From: Blastococcus saxobsidens | GTDB lineage: Bacteria > Actinomycetota > Actinomycetes > Mycobacteriales > Geodermatophilaceae | Length of the DNA: 61,611 bases | NCBI RefSeq assembly: GCF_010682065.1 | Contig: NZ_JAAGWG010000030.1 | Coordinates: forward strand, 1-61,611 | Reading direction: 5' to 3' | Part shown: piece after piece, positions 34,874 to 43,417 of the stretch | How positions within the stretch are numbered: the stretch's first letter is position 1 | How the letters are laid out: the number at the start of each line of letters is the position of its first letter | Notes under the pieces: generated by a model | What the model was told of the DNA's origin: nothing | The model's input: only the letters and a program-made list of their open reading frames with translations | Databases searched by the model: none | Translations under genes and position numbers: made by a program

Positions 34874-36432
34874 GCTGACTTCTCCTGTTGGTACACGGCA
34901 TCGTTGAGCAGGTCTTCGGTGATAGGGCCATCGAGCCGACGGACCACGCGGCCCTTGCTGACCACGATCGCCCGGTGGCAGAGCTGAGCGAGCTCGGCGA
35001 AGTCGGACGACGCCACGAGCACCGCCATCCCGCTCAGTGCGGCGCGGCGGACGAGGGCATAGATCTCGTTGCGCGCCCCGATGTCGACGCCTTGTGTCGG
35101 TTCGTCCAGAAGGAGTACCCGGGGCTCGCGCTGTAGCCAGCGGGCGAGAACGACCTTCTGCTGATTGCCACCCGAGAGTGCTGTGAGAGGCGCGGCGGCG
35201 GAAGGCGCCTTGACGCCGAACGTGCTGATCAGACGGCTAGCGATCCCCCGCTCGCGACGGGAGGGCATGTACCCCGCGGTGGAGTACGCCTCGAGCCGGG
35301 CGATCGACAGGTTCTCGGCGATGCTCAAGTCGGGAAATGCCGCCTCCGCCAACCGGCTCTCGGGCACGAACGCTATTCCTCGCCGCATCGCCCCCCGTAC
35401 GTCGTCCGGTCTGAGGGAGCGTCCCCCAAGGTCGACGCTGAGCTCCGGCCTCGGCAGGACGCCGAAGAGCTGCTTGAGCATCCGGGAACGCCCCGAGCCC
35501 AGGAGGCCGGCCAATCCGACGATCTCGCCGGGCCGGAGGCAAACCGCCTCCAGCCCGTCCGCCGTCCGGGCGGTGAGGACTGGCGCATCGGAGTCGACGG
35601 TCGGGGGCTTCGACTCCGAGACAGTCACCACCGACAGCCGTGCTCCGGTGATGCCCTCGACGAGGGCGTCATGGGTGATCTCGCCGCCGGAGAGCACCGA
35701 GGCGACCCGCCCGTTGCGCAGGACGGTCACCTCGTCGGCGATCGCGGTCACCTCCTCGAGCCGGTGGGAGACGTAGACGATCGTCTGGCCCGCTGCCGCA
35801 TAGCGACGCAACGCGTCGAGAAGGACCTCCACCTCGTGCTTGGGCAGGCTGGCCGTCGGTTCATCGAGGATCAGCACGCCGTGCCCGCCGGCCTGATCCT
35901 GGTCCTGCAGAGCCCGCGCGATGGCGACCATCATCTGGTTGGCAGCGCTGAGGCGGACCACCGCCGCGTCGGGTGAGACGGAGATTTCGAACCGGTCGAG
36001 CACTGCCTGAGCCCGGTCGCGCTGGGCTCGCCACGCAATGCTTCCCACCCGCGTCTGCTCGAATCCCCGCCCGAGGGCAAGGTTCTCCGCCACTGTCAGG
36101 TCGGGAAACGTGGAGTTCTGCTGGTGCACGAAGTGAAGGCCGGCAGCCTTGGCCCGTGCAGGGGTGTGCGAGCGCGCGTCGGTCCACTCCCCTGACAGGA
36201 AGAGCCGCCCGTCCTCCGGGGTGACCACCCCGGCGAGCACCTTGATGAACGTCGACTTGCCTGAGCCGTTGCCGCCCATCAGCGCGTGGATGCGGCCGGC
36301 GCTGACGCTGACGTTCACGTCGTCGAGCGCCTTGGTGGCACCGTAGGTCTTGGTGACCCCAGTGCTCGCCAGCGCCAGACCACCGTTGCTCGAACCGGCG
36401 GTCCCCGCCGGAGTGGTCAACCCGTCGGTCAT
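34870..36432 (-). CDS. Sugar-type (RbsA-like) ABC importer ATPase, two NBDs
   Basis: A 520-residue duplicated ATPase. The first domain has Walker A GGNGSGKST and Walker B VLILDEPTAS; its signature loop is unusual (RLSAANQMMVAIARAL). The second has a degenerate Walker A (GLLGSGRSRM), signature LSGGNQQKVVLARWL and Walker B LLLDEPTQGVD, the usual RbsA/MglA pattern. The ATG at 36432 overlaps the binding-protein stop and its own stop overlaps the permease start. Energises the importer with the permease at 33844. Confidence 0.92.
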   Translation of the reverse strand: MTDGLTTPAGTAGSSNGGLALASTGVTKTYGATKALDDVNVSVSAGRIHALMGGNGSGKSTFIKVLAGVVTPEDGRLFLSGEWTDARSHTPARAKAAGLHFVHQQNSTFPDLTVAENLALGRGFEQTRVGSIAWRAQRDRAQAVLDRFEISVSPDAAVVRLSAANQMMVAIARALQDQDQAGGHGVLILDEPTASLPKHEVEVLLDALRRYAAAGQTIVYVSHRLEEVTAIADEVTVLRNGRVASVLSGGEITHDALVEGITGARLSVVTVSESKPPTVDSDAPVLTARTADGLEAVCLRPGEIVGLAGLLGSGRSRMLKQLFGVLPRPELSVDLGGRSLRPDDVRGAMRRGIAFVPESRLAEAAFPDLSIAENLSIARLEAYSTAGYMPSRRERGIASRLISTFGVKAPSAAAPLTALSGGNQQKVVLARWLQREPRVLLLDEPTQGVDIGARNEIYALVRRAALSGMAVLVASSDFAELAQLCHRAIVVSKGRVVRRLDGPITEDLLNDAVYQQEKSA

Positions 36433-37607
36433 CCCTGCCAGACCTCCGTGTACGCCGGGCGGTAGTCGATGGGGCTGGCGTAGGAGCCACTCTCCGGCAG
36501 GTTGTCCCCGTCGTAGAAGCCCAGGCTGTCCCCGGAGGGGCTGATCTCGGCACCGGCCAGGAAGCGGTTCACCAGGTCGGCACCGGCCCAGGTCTCGTAG
36601 CCGTAGTCGATGCCGTATCCGGCGTCCTGCCCCTGGTCCTTTCGGACCAGCTCGATGTTGGGCTCGAAGCCGGTGCCCGCGACCACCGCGAGGTCGTTCG
36701 ATCGACCCGAGGCCATCACCGCGGCCGCGCCACCCGCCGTCATGAGGTCGTCGTAGGACACGGCGAGCCCGTTGGCATCCGGATTGCGCAGCAGCGCCTG
36801 CTCGACCTTCGCCTGCAGCTCCGGGCCGAGCGCTGCAGCGGAGTTCTCGATCGTCTGTACGATCTCGCACGTCGAGCATTCCTCCATACGCTCGACGAAT
36901 CCCTCGTGCAGGGCCGCGGTCACATAGAGGTCGGGCACGGAGATTTCGATGACGCGGGCATTACCGCCCGTCTCGGCGATGAGGTAGTCGGCCTGCGCGG
37001 CGCCCAGCGCCCGGCCCCACTCGATGAAGTCGCCGTCGGCGAACTCGAGGTTGTGGGTGAACAAACTCGGAGCGCCGTCCTCGACGTCGCTGCAGTCAGC
37101 CCCCTCCTGCGAGATGACCGGGATGCCGGCGGCCTTGGCCTCCTCCAGCGCGGTGCGGGCAACCGGGCAGTCGATGGCGAACAGCCAGATGACGTCGGCC
37201 TGTGCGGCGATGGCCTGCCGGATGCCCTCCTGGAACTTGGTCGGGTTGAACTCGCCGTCGTAGATGCTGAGCTCCCAGCCCATGATCCCGGCGATCTCTT
37301 CCGCGTTCTCGGCGACGTGGGCGCCGGTGGGTGCCTGGGTACCGACGTTCACCATCGCGACCCGGGCCCCGCGGACGGCTGCCGGTCCCTCGCTCGGCGG
37401 CTCCTCGTACGTCTCGCCGGCGAGCCGGGCCTCGATCCGTTCCTGGGCCTCCTGGACCACCTGTGCGGCCTCCTCGTTGACGGGCTCGCCGTCGGAGCCA
37501 CCGCCAGCGGTTGACTCGCTGCTGCACGCGGTCAGCGCCAGCGCGGCCGACGCCGCCACCACGGACGTCGCCCAACGACGACGCGGTCCCACCCCGGTCA
37601 CCCTCAT
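36429..37607 (-). CDS. ABC importer substrate-binding lipoprotein
   Basis: A 392-residue periplasmic-binding-protein (RbsB/BmpA-like) lipoprotein. The signal peptide ends in the lipobox LTAC (SAALALTACSSES), anchoring it to the membrane surface. Start is the ATG at 37607 with an excellent ribosome site (AAGGAG). First gene of the SBP-ATPase-permease operon downstream of PONH but behind a strong terminator. Although of sugar type, such importers also carry nucleosides, autoinducers and other small polar molecules; uptake of nicotine or an intermediate is an attractive but unproven idea. Confidence 0.88.
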   Translation of the reverse strand: MRVTGVGPRRRWATSVVAASAALALTACSSESTAGGGSDGEPVNEEAAQVVQEAQERIEARLAGETYEEPPSEGPAAVRGARVAMVNVGTQAPTGAHVAENAEEIAGIMGWELSIYDGEFNPTKFQEGIRQAIAAQADVIWLFAIDCPVARTALEEAKAAGIPVISQEGADCSDVEDGAPSLFTHNLEFADGDFIEWGRALGAAQADYLIAETGGNARVIEISVPDLYVTAALHEGFVERMEECSTCEIVQTIENSAAALGPELQAKVEQALLRNPDANGLAVSYDDLMTAGGAAAVMASGRSNDLAVVAGTGFEPNIELVRKDQGQDAGYGIDYGYETWAGADLVNRFLAGAEISPSGDSLGFYDGDNLPESGSYASPIDYRPAYTEVWQG

Positions 37608-37844
37608 GTCAGCTCTCCTTCTCGCGGCGGTCACTCGGTCCGTGACCTCGTTGGCGAGAAGCGTGCAGGCGCACCGATGTGTCGAAGTACACAGCAGGCG
37701 ACAAGGGCGGGAGGCTTTTCTTCCGATCCCGCAGGCGGGCAGTCGCAGCGCGGACGCCGAGGGCAGCACCGGCCTCGGCGGACAGCGCTCTCCGCGAGTA
37801 ATGAGCTCCCCTGCCGCCGTTCAGGCCAGACATGCCGAAACGCC
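37608..37844. promoter_or_regulatory. Upstream region of the ABC importer operon
   Basis: Holds the presumed promoter of the importer. On the minus strand CTGCGGGATCGGAAG (near 37720-37734) resembles the recurrent CGGATTCCG element but does not match it exactly. No gene seen. Confidence 0.3.
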
Positions 37845-37878
37845 GCTGCCCTCCACCGGCGGACCGGTGGAGGGCAGC
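37845..37878 (-). terminator. Terminator after PONH
   Basis: A perfect 15-bp stem (37845-37859 with 37864-37878) and 4-base loop, 20 bases past the stop of the C-C hydrolase gene on the minus strand. Insulates the importer operon from PONH transcription. Confidence 0.8.
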
Positions 37879-37898
37879 AGCGCAGCGAAGAGGTGGTG

Positions 37899-38975
37899 TC
37901 AGGCGCGCGGCTTGAGCTGCTCCTCCAGCCAGTCGATCATCTCGAAGCGGGGGCGCGGCCCGAGGTTGTGGCAGCAGTGGTCACCGTGGGGCTCGATGAC
38001 GATGGTCAGCGGTGCGTCGACAGCCAACTGCTTGACCACGTCGACCTCGCTCACCGGGACCTCGTCATGCATGCCGTGCTGGATGTACGTCGGGACGCGG
38101 AGCTTGTGGAGCTCCGACCGGACGTCCATGAGCCTCATGACCCGCTCGCGTGCCTCCTCGTGCGTGGACGAGGCGGTCACGTACTTCCAGCTCTCCTTCG
38201 TCATCGGCGTCTCGTCGTCGTAGGAGTCCATGTCGGCGAAGCCACCCCAGGAGATGCAGGCGACGAAGCGCTGGTCGAGGGCGGCGCTGCGCAGCGCGTA
38301 GTGCCCGCCGAGGCTGCGGCCGACAACCCCGATCCGTGAGGCGTCGATCTCGGGGAGTTTCTCGGCGTAGTCGACGACCGCGGAGGTGTAGCGCTCGTAG
38401 TCACCGCGCAGCGGGACCTCGGGGAACATCTCGCCCTGCCCCGGCCCGTCGAAGGTGACCGTGGCGATGCCCCGAGCGAGGAGCTGCTGCTCGAACTGGT
38501 AGCTCTCCTCCTTCGTGGACTCCAGACCGCCGAGCAGGACCGCAGTCGGGTACGGGCCGCTTCCGGACGCGGGCACTCGGACGTAACCAGGAACGGTGGC
38601 ACCGTCCACAGTCAGCTCGAAGCGCTCAGCCTGCGGGTTGAGCAGTGGGGCGGCACGGCGGTAGAGCTCCACCTTGCGCTCCTGGCCGACACGACGACGG
38701 TCGTCGAACCAAAGGAATTGCGCGTACTGCGCCGCGAGCGAGCCGAGGACGAAGTACTCGCCGGCAGTGATCGTGTGACCGGCAGCCTGCGCCTGCTCGC
38801 CCAGCCGCTCGTAGTTCGCGGCCGTCTCCATCCAGTGGTCGAACCACGTCACGGACGGGTCGCGGTCACGGGCGCTCACCAGATCGGCGTACGGCACGCC
38901 GTCCAGGATGAGGCGCCCCCAGTTGAGCATCTCCTGCTCCGGCTGCAGCGCAGCAGTACCGCTGTTGTTGGTCAC
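37899..38975 (-). CDS. ponh: 2,6-dihydroxypseudooxynicotine hydrolase-like C-C bond hydrolase
   Basis: A 358-residue alpha/beta hydrolase with a helical N-terminal extension. It closely matches pAO1 PONH as I recall it: GEYFVLGSLAAQYAQFLWFD, LLGGLESTKEESYQ, TFDGPGQGEMF, the nucleophile Ser221 in VGRSLGGHYALRSAA, ISWGGFADMD, Asp304 in HGMHDEVP and His333 in GDHCCHNLG. PONH cleaves a C-C bond of 2,6-dihydroxypseudooxynicotine to 2,6-dihydroxypyridine and N-methylaminobutyrate, so it links the ring and side-chain branches here. The start is a GTG at 38975 with GGAGAGGG upstream. A single-gene transcript ending at a strong hairpin. A CGGATTCCG element lies 174 bases upstream. Best diagnostic gene of the island with the 6-hydroxynicotine oxidase. 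Confidence 0.92.
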   Translation of the reverse strand: MTNNSGTAALQPEQEMLNWGRLILDGVPYADLVSARDRDPSVTWFDHWMETAANYERLGEQAQAAGHTITAGEYFVLGSLAAQYAQFLWFDDRRRVGQERKVELYRRAAPLLNPQAERFELTVDGATVPGYVRVPASGSGPYPTAVLLGGLESTKEESYQFEQQLLARGIATVTFDGPGQGEMFPEVPLRGDYERYTSAVVDYAEKLPEIDASRIGVVGRSLGGHYALRSAALDQRFVACISWGGFADMDSYDDETPMTKESWKYVTASSTHEEARERVMRLMDVRSELHKLRVPTYIQHGMHDEVPVSEVDVVKQLAVDAPLTIVIEPHGDHCCHNLGPRPRFEMIDWLEEQLKPRA

Positions 38976-39488
38976 GAGAGCCCTCTCCAGAAAACGTGTC
39001 GCCACAGGTGGTGTCACGCGGCACCGTCCCGGCTGGCGCGCTGTGTGTCGGCAGGGCGTCACCGGATCCGAGGCGTGTCTCCAGCAGTATCGCGAGCTCC
39101 ACGGCCGCGAAGCCTTGCCCTGGACCGACAAAGGGAACCGACTAGCTGCGGAATCCGAGCAGGACCTGATCGACACGGACCGATAGAGGCGACGGCGTAC
39201 CAGCCGCCACGGCTCACGCGACCCGGAGGACCGCCACCCGCTCCCGCCGCAGGGCGTTGGCCGACGACGACTCTCCTCGTCGGTCCACCGCTCCTCATCC
39301 TGGTATACGACCGCACCGCGTCATCTCCCGGCGGGTTGACGGATCACCGCAACTTCCCCGACCCGCTGACGGGATTCTGCCTACTCACGAGCCGGGCGCT
39401 CGCTGGAGACTGGTGTGTACCCCTGCTCACGCCTCGAGAGAACGGTGGGACCCGTGGAATTCGGGCACGATGTCATCGTCGATGTGCC
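38976..39488. promoter_or_regulatory. Divergent region PONH / moaA with CGGATTCCG motif
   Basis: A 513-base gap. The motif is at 39149-39157 (minus orientation, toward PONH). Upstream of the hydrolase the ribosome site GGAGAGGG is clear. No additional gene is convincing; open frames that extend the neighbours into the gap lose family similarity. Confidence 0.45.
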
Positions 39489-40535
39489 GTGACGTTGCCT
39501 CAGCCCGTGGTGCGCCGTGCCGTCGCGGCGCCCGAGCCGGGAATCGGTGGGCTGGTGGACCGGCACGGTCGCGTCGCGACGGACCTGCGCGTCTCGCTGA
39601 CCGACCGCTGCAACCTCCGGTGCACCTACTGCATGCCGCCCGAGGGTCTCGACTGGCTGCCGAAGGTCGAGGTGCTGACCGACGAGGAGATCGTGCGCCT
39701 GGTGCGCATCGGGGTGGAGCAGCTCGGCATCGAGGAGGTCCGGTTCACCGGCGGCGAGCCGCTGCTGCGGCCCGGCCTGGTCGGCATCGTCGCCGGGGCC
39801 ACCGCCCTGACGCCGCGCCCCGAGGTCAGCCTGACGACGAACGCGATCGGCCTGGCCCGGGTCGCGCCGGCGCTGGCAGGGGCCGGGCTCGACCGGATCA
39901 ACGTCAGCCTGGACACCGTAGACCGCGACCGGTTCAAGCAGCTCACCCACCGTGACCGGTTCGACGACGTCGTCGCCGGGCTCGCGGCCGCCTCCGCGGC
40001 CGGGCTGACCCCCGTGAAGGTGAACGCCGTCCTGCTGCGCGGCATGAACGAGGAGGACGCCGTCCCCCTGCTGGACTTCTGCCTCGAGCACGGCTACCAG
40101 CTGCGGTTCATCGAGCAGATGCCGCTGGACGCCCACCACGCTTGGACCCGCGGCGAGATGGTCACCGCGGAGGACATCCTCGAGCGGCTGTCGGCCGCGC
40201 ACACGCTCACCCCGGACACCGAGGCCCGCGGCTCGGCTCCGGCCGAGCGCTGGCTGGTCGACGGCGGACCGGCGACGGTCGGCGTCATCGCCTCGGTGAC
40301 CCGCTCGTTCTGCGGCAGCTGCGACCGGACGCGCCTCACCGCCGACGGTCAGATCCGCAACTGCCTGTTCGCCCGCGAGGAGTCCGACCTGCGGACGCCG
40401 ATGCGCGAGGGCGCCTCCGACCAGGAGATCGCCGACCGCTGGCGGATCGCCACCCTGGGGAAGCTTCCCGGCCACGGCATCGACGACCCGAGCTTCCTCC
40501 AGCCGGCGCGGCCGATGTCGGCCATCGGCGGCTGA
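39489..40535 (+). CDS. moaA: GTP 3',8-cyclase, molybdenum cofactor biosynthesis
   Basis: Radical SAM enzyme for the first step of molybdopterin synthesis. The N-terminal cluster motif CNLRCTYC is in DRCNLRCTYCMPPEG; the C-terminal cluster cysteines are in FCGSCDRTRLTADGQIRNCLF; the essential C-terminal Gly-Gly is present (SAIGG). The length is 348 residues from the GTG at 39489; a GTG at 39507 is an alternative and neither has a strong ribosome site. No other moa or mob genes are in the window, so this is probably an extra copy that raises cofactor supply for the two molybdenum hydroxylases. pAO1 also carries its own cofactor genes. Confidence 0.92.
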   Translation: MTLPQPVVRRAVAAPEPGIGGLVDRHGRVATDLRVSLTDRCNLRCTYCMPPEGLDWLPKVEVLTDEEIVRLVRIGVEQLGIEEVRFTGGEPLLRPGLVGIVAGATALTPRPEVSLTTNAIGLARVAPALAGAGLDRINVSLDTVDRDRFKQLTHRDRFDDVVAGLAAASAAGLTPVKVNAVLLRGMNEEDAVPLLDFCLEHGYQLRFIEQMPLDAHHAWTRGEMVTAEDILERLSAAHTLTPDTEARGSAPAERWLVDGGPATVGVIASVTRSFCGSCDRTRLTADGQIRNCLFAREESDLRTPMREGASDQEIADRWRIATLGKLPGHGIDDPSFLQPARPMSAIGG

Positions 40536-40601
40536 TCGCCCGAGAGATGAGCCCGTGAGCGGAGGACGTCGCTGCGGAACGCCGCAACCGGCCGCCGCGG
40601 C

Positions 40602-41993
40602 TCAGACCCAGGTCGTCGGATCGAGGCGACTCAGTGCGCCGACGACCGAGCCCGGCGTCCGACCGTCGTTCTCCGCTCGCTCCTTGCTGATCATGGCGTG
40701 CTTCACCACCTGGCCGCCCAGGAACCGGAACGGTTCGGGCGGCAGCCAGCCGCGCGGCGGTTGCGTGAAGGCGCAGTTCGACCATTCGTCGTCCTCGCCG
40801 AGCACCAGACTGGCGAGGATCCGACCTCCCATGCGGCTGGGGCCCACACCGTCACCGGAGTAGCCGGTGCCGAACCACACCCGGCTACGACCGGGCAGCT
40901 GCCGGAAGTAGGGCAACGACGTGAGGGTGTACTCGACCGGCGCCCGCCAGGTCGCGGCGAAGTCCTCCCCGGCCAGCGCTGGGAGGAGGCGGTCGAACTC
41001 ACGCCGGATGATCGCGTCGCGTCTGACCGGCCCGAACATCGACCGTGCTCCGTGCTGACGGAATCCGAGCCCCACCCCTCCCTTGCCGAAGACCACGCGC
41101 CCGTCCCGAGTGGTGCGCCAGTAGTTCAGCATCCGGGTCGAGTCGCTGACGCCCAGTCCCGGGTCTCCCGCGCCGGCGAGCAGCTCGGCAGGCAGCGGAC
41201 GGGTGATGGCGTTGTCGCTGGCGCTCATCACCATGGTCCGTCGGACGTGGGCGAAGGCACTCATCCAGGCGTTGATCGCCAGCACGACCGCACCGGCCTC
41301 GACCCGCCCGTGCGGAGTGACGACGTGGGTGCGGTTGCCCCGCTCCTCCGTGGCCCTCATCGGGGTGTGCTCGTAGATTCGGACCCCGTACCGCTCGACC
41401 GCCACCCGACGCAGGCCCCGGACGAGCAGTGCCGGCTGAAGAGTCGCCGACGTCGGGTCCAGAACCCCTCCACGCAGCGCCGTGCTTCCCAGGGCTCGGG
41501 CGGTATCACCGTCGAGGACCCGGAAGGGAGTACCGTCGAGCCCTTCGACCAGGTTCAGCGATTCGGTCCACGCGCCGTCCTGGGCAGGAGAACTCGACGC
41601 CCACAACCAGCCCCGTCGTTCGATGTGGGCCTCGATGCCGTGGTCCCGGCAGAACCCGATGACGTCCTCGACGGCATTGCTCGACTGCTGAGCCAACCAG
41701 GTGGCCTCCGTCCGACCCGCCAGCGCCTCCAGAGAGGGAAACTTGGGCCAGAGGTTCATCAGCATGCCGGCGTTGGTGCCGCTGGCCCCGCTGCCGCACA
41801 CCCCTGCCTCGACGAGGCAAACGTCCAGGTCCGGCCGTCTGATCTTGAGTTCCAGCGCCGTCCACAACCCGGTGTAACCGCCTCCGACGATGCACACGTC
41901 GGCGGTCGTCCGCCCTCTCAGGGCTGTTCCCTGCGTCGGAGGCTCCACGGCGAGCGCCTCCGCGAGCCACGGGCTCGGTCGGGTAACTGTCAC
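40602..41993 (-). CDS. DAO-family FAD-dependent amine oxidoreductase (copy 2)
   Basis: A 463-residue paralogue of the oxidoreductase at 8105-9514. FAD motif VCIVGGGYTGLWTALELK, GSGASGTNAGML, NLWPKFPSLEAL, GWLWASSS and C-terminal GTGYSGDGVGPSRMGGRIL. The GTG at 41993 is preferred because AAGGTGG lies about 10 bases upstream; a GTG at 42008 is the alternative. Convergent with moaA and divergent from the MoxR gene. One CGGATTCCG occurrence (41059-41067) falls inside this gene and is probably chance. Likely oxidises a small amine or amino acid; substrate unknown. Confidence 0.8.
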   Translation of the reverse strand: MTVTRPSPWLAEALAVEPPTQGTALRGRTTADVCIVGGGYTGLWTALELKIRRPDLDVCLVEAGVCGSGASGTNAGMLMNLWPKFPSLEALAGRTEATWLAQQSSNAVEDVIGFCRDHGIEAHIERRGWLWASSSPAQDGAWTESLNLVEGLDGTPFRVLDGDTARALGSTALRGGVLDPTSATLQPALLVRGLRRVAVERYGVRIYEHTPMRATEERGNRTHVVTPHGRVEAGAVVLAINAWMSAFAHVRRTMVMSASDNAITRPLPAELLAGAGDPGLGVSDSTRMLNYWRTTRDGRVVFGKGGVGLGFRQHGARSMFGPVRRDAIIRREFDRLLPALAGEDFAATWRAPVEYTLTSLPYFRQLPGRSRVWFGTGYSGDGVGPSRMGGRILASLVLGEDDEWSNCAFTQPPRGWLPPEPFRFLGGQVVKHAMISKERAENDGRTPGSVVGALSRLDPTTWV

Positions 41994-42493
41994 GGAAGTT
42001 GCGTCCACCTTCGTCCCGTCTGTGATCGTGTGACCACGCAGCCGTCGTCCTGCAGCCAGGCGGTGCGCCCGAGCCAGTGTCCGGGCGGCTCTGCCGGCGG
42101 CCACAGTGCACTTGCCGCAGATTCGACGGCCACGTCTTGCGGAAGGCGCACAACTGCCCCGGCCCAGCCAGGAGAGTCCTCATCCCATCCGGCCCGGAAC
42201 GGTGCTGCCCCTTTCCCCGATTCGGCTGCGCACCGTAGCCGGCCGCTGGAGGGCGGCCCCCGCGACCGAGCCGGCGACGAACACCGAGCGGGCACGCCCG
42301 AGTGCGGGCCGCAGGCGAGCGTCTGTCGCCTCCGGAAAGCGACCGCTCGGCTTGCGCGGAATCCGCAGAGCGCTCGCGTCCGCTCTTGGGCAACCATTCG
42401 GTAACAGGGGCCTCGAATGGCATGCCGCGCGAGGACGGGCGATGCCGACCGATCGGCTGCCGCAGCGCCGGCTCGTACCGGAGTGAGGACTCG
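41994..42493. promoter_or_regulatory. Divergent region oxidase 2 / coxD with CGGATTCCG motif
   Basis: A 500-base gap with the motif at 42357-42365, 129 bases before the MoxR-type ATPase start, embedded in the 11-bp palindrome GCGGAATCCGC (42356-42366). GAGG before 42494 is the ribosome site. No gene recognised. Confidence 0.45.
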
Positions 42494-43417
42494 ATGGACC
42501 GGACACACGACGTGGCGATGCAGGGTTCGTACGACGGGACCGACGCGCTGGCCGCACCGGAATCGATGGCGGCGGCGCTCGAGTCGACCGGATACCTCCC
42601 CGATGAGGGGTTGGCGACCGCGGCCTACCTGGCGCTGGTGATGCACCGGCCGCTGTTCCTGGAGGGCGAGGCGGGGGTGGGCAAGACCGCCCTGGCGCAC
42701 GCGCTGGCCCAGGTCACCGGCCGGCCGCTCTACCGGTTGCAGTGCTACGAGGGGCTGGAGGCCAGCCAGGCGCTCTACGACTGGGACTTCGGCCGCCAGC
42801 TGCTGCACCTGCGCGCGGCCGAGGCCGCCCATGCCACCGAGGACACCGAGTCGCTGGAGGCCTCCCTCTACGACCGACGCTTCCTGCTGGCCCGGCCGCT
42901 GCTGCAGGCCCTGGAGGACTCGCCCAGCGTGCTGCTGGTCGACGAGGTGGACCGGGCCGACGACGAGTTCGAGGCCTTCCTGCTGGAGGTGCTGTCGGAC
43001 TTCACCATCTCCATCCCCGAACTGGGCACCGTCCGGGCGACGACGCCGCCGCTGGTCGTTCTCACCTCCAACCGGACCCGCGAGGTGCACGACGCCCTCA
43101 AGCGCCGCTGCCTCTACCACTGGCTCCAGCACCCCGAGTTCGACCGCGAGGTGGCCATCCTGCGCCGTCGGCTGCCCCAGGTGACCGAGCAGCTGGCCCG
43201 CGAGGTCGCCCGGACGACGGCGCGGCTACGGACGTTCGACCTGCTCAAGCCACCCGGCATCGCCGAGTCGATGGACTGGGCCACCGCCTTGCACACCCTC
43301 GGCGCCCGTGACCTCGACCCCGACCTGGCCGCCCGCACGTTGGGTGCGGTTCTGAAGTATCGCGAGGACACCGAGCGAGTGCAGGCCATGGCGCCAGGAG
43401 CACTGTTCGGTGGCTGA
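42494..43417 (+). CDS. coxD: MoxR-type AAA+ ATPase (CoxD-like)
   Basis: A 307-residue ATPase. Walker A GEAGVGKTALAHALA, Walker B VLLVDEVDRADDEFEAF, sensor region LTSNRTREVHDALKRRC. In the CO dehydrogenase system CoxD is a chaperone that works with CoxE in building the Mo/Cu site. The following genes are CoxE-like and XdhC, so it is part of a maturation operon for the molybdenum hydroxylases here. The ATG at 42494 follows GAGG. Confidence 0.9.
   Translation: MDRTHDVAMQGSYDGTDALAAPESMAAALESTGYLPDEGLATAAYLALVMHRPLFLEGEAGVGKTALAHALAQVTGRPLYRLQCYEGLEASQALYDWDFGRQLLHLRAAEAAHATEDTESLEASLYDRRFLLARPLLQALEDSPSVLLVDEVDRADDEFEAFLLEVLSDFTISIPELGTVRATTPPLVVLTSNRTREVHDALKRRCLYHWLQHPEFDREVAILRRRLPQVTEQLAREVARTTARLRTFDLLKPPGIAESMDWATALHTLGARDLDPDLAARTLGAVLKYREDTERVQAMAPGALFGG

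Noticed and set aside
34870..36879. N-terminal extension of the ABC ATPase to 669 residues
   Set aside because: The extra part overlaps the binding-protein gene in another frame; ATG 36432 overlaps the upstream stop as ATGA and begins the family sequence.
41059..41067. Seventh CGGATTCCG copy as an operator
   Set aside because: It lies inside the coding sequence of amine oxidase copy 2, where the codons are explained by the protein; treated as chance.
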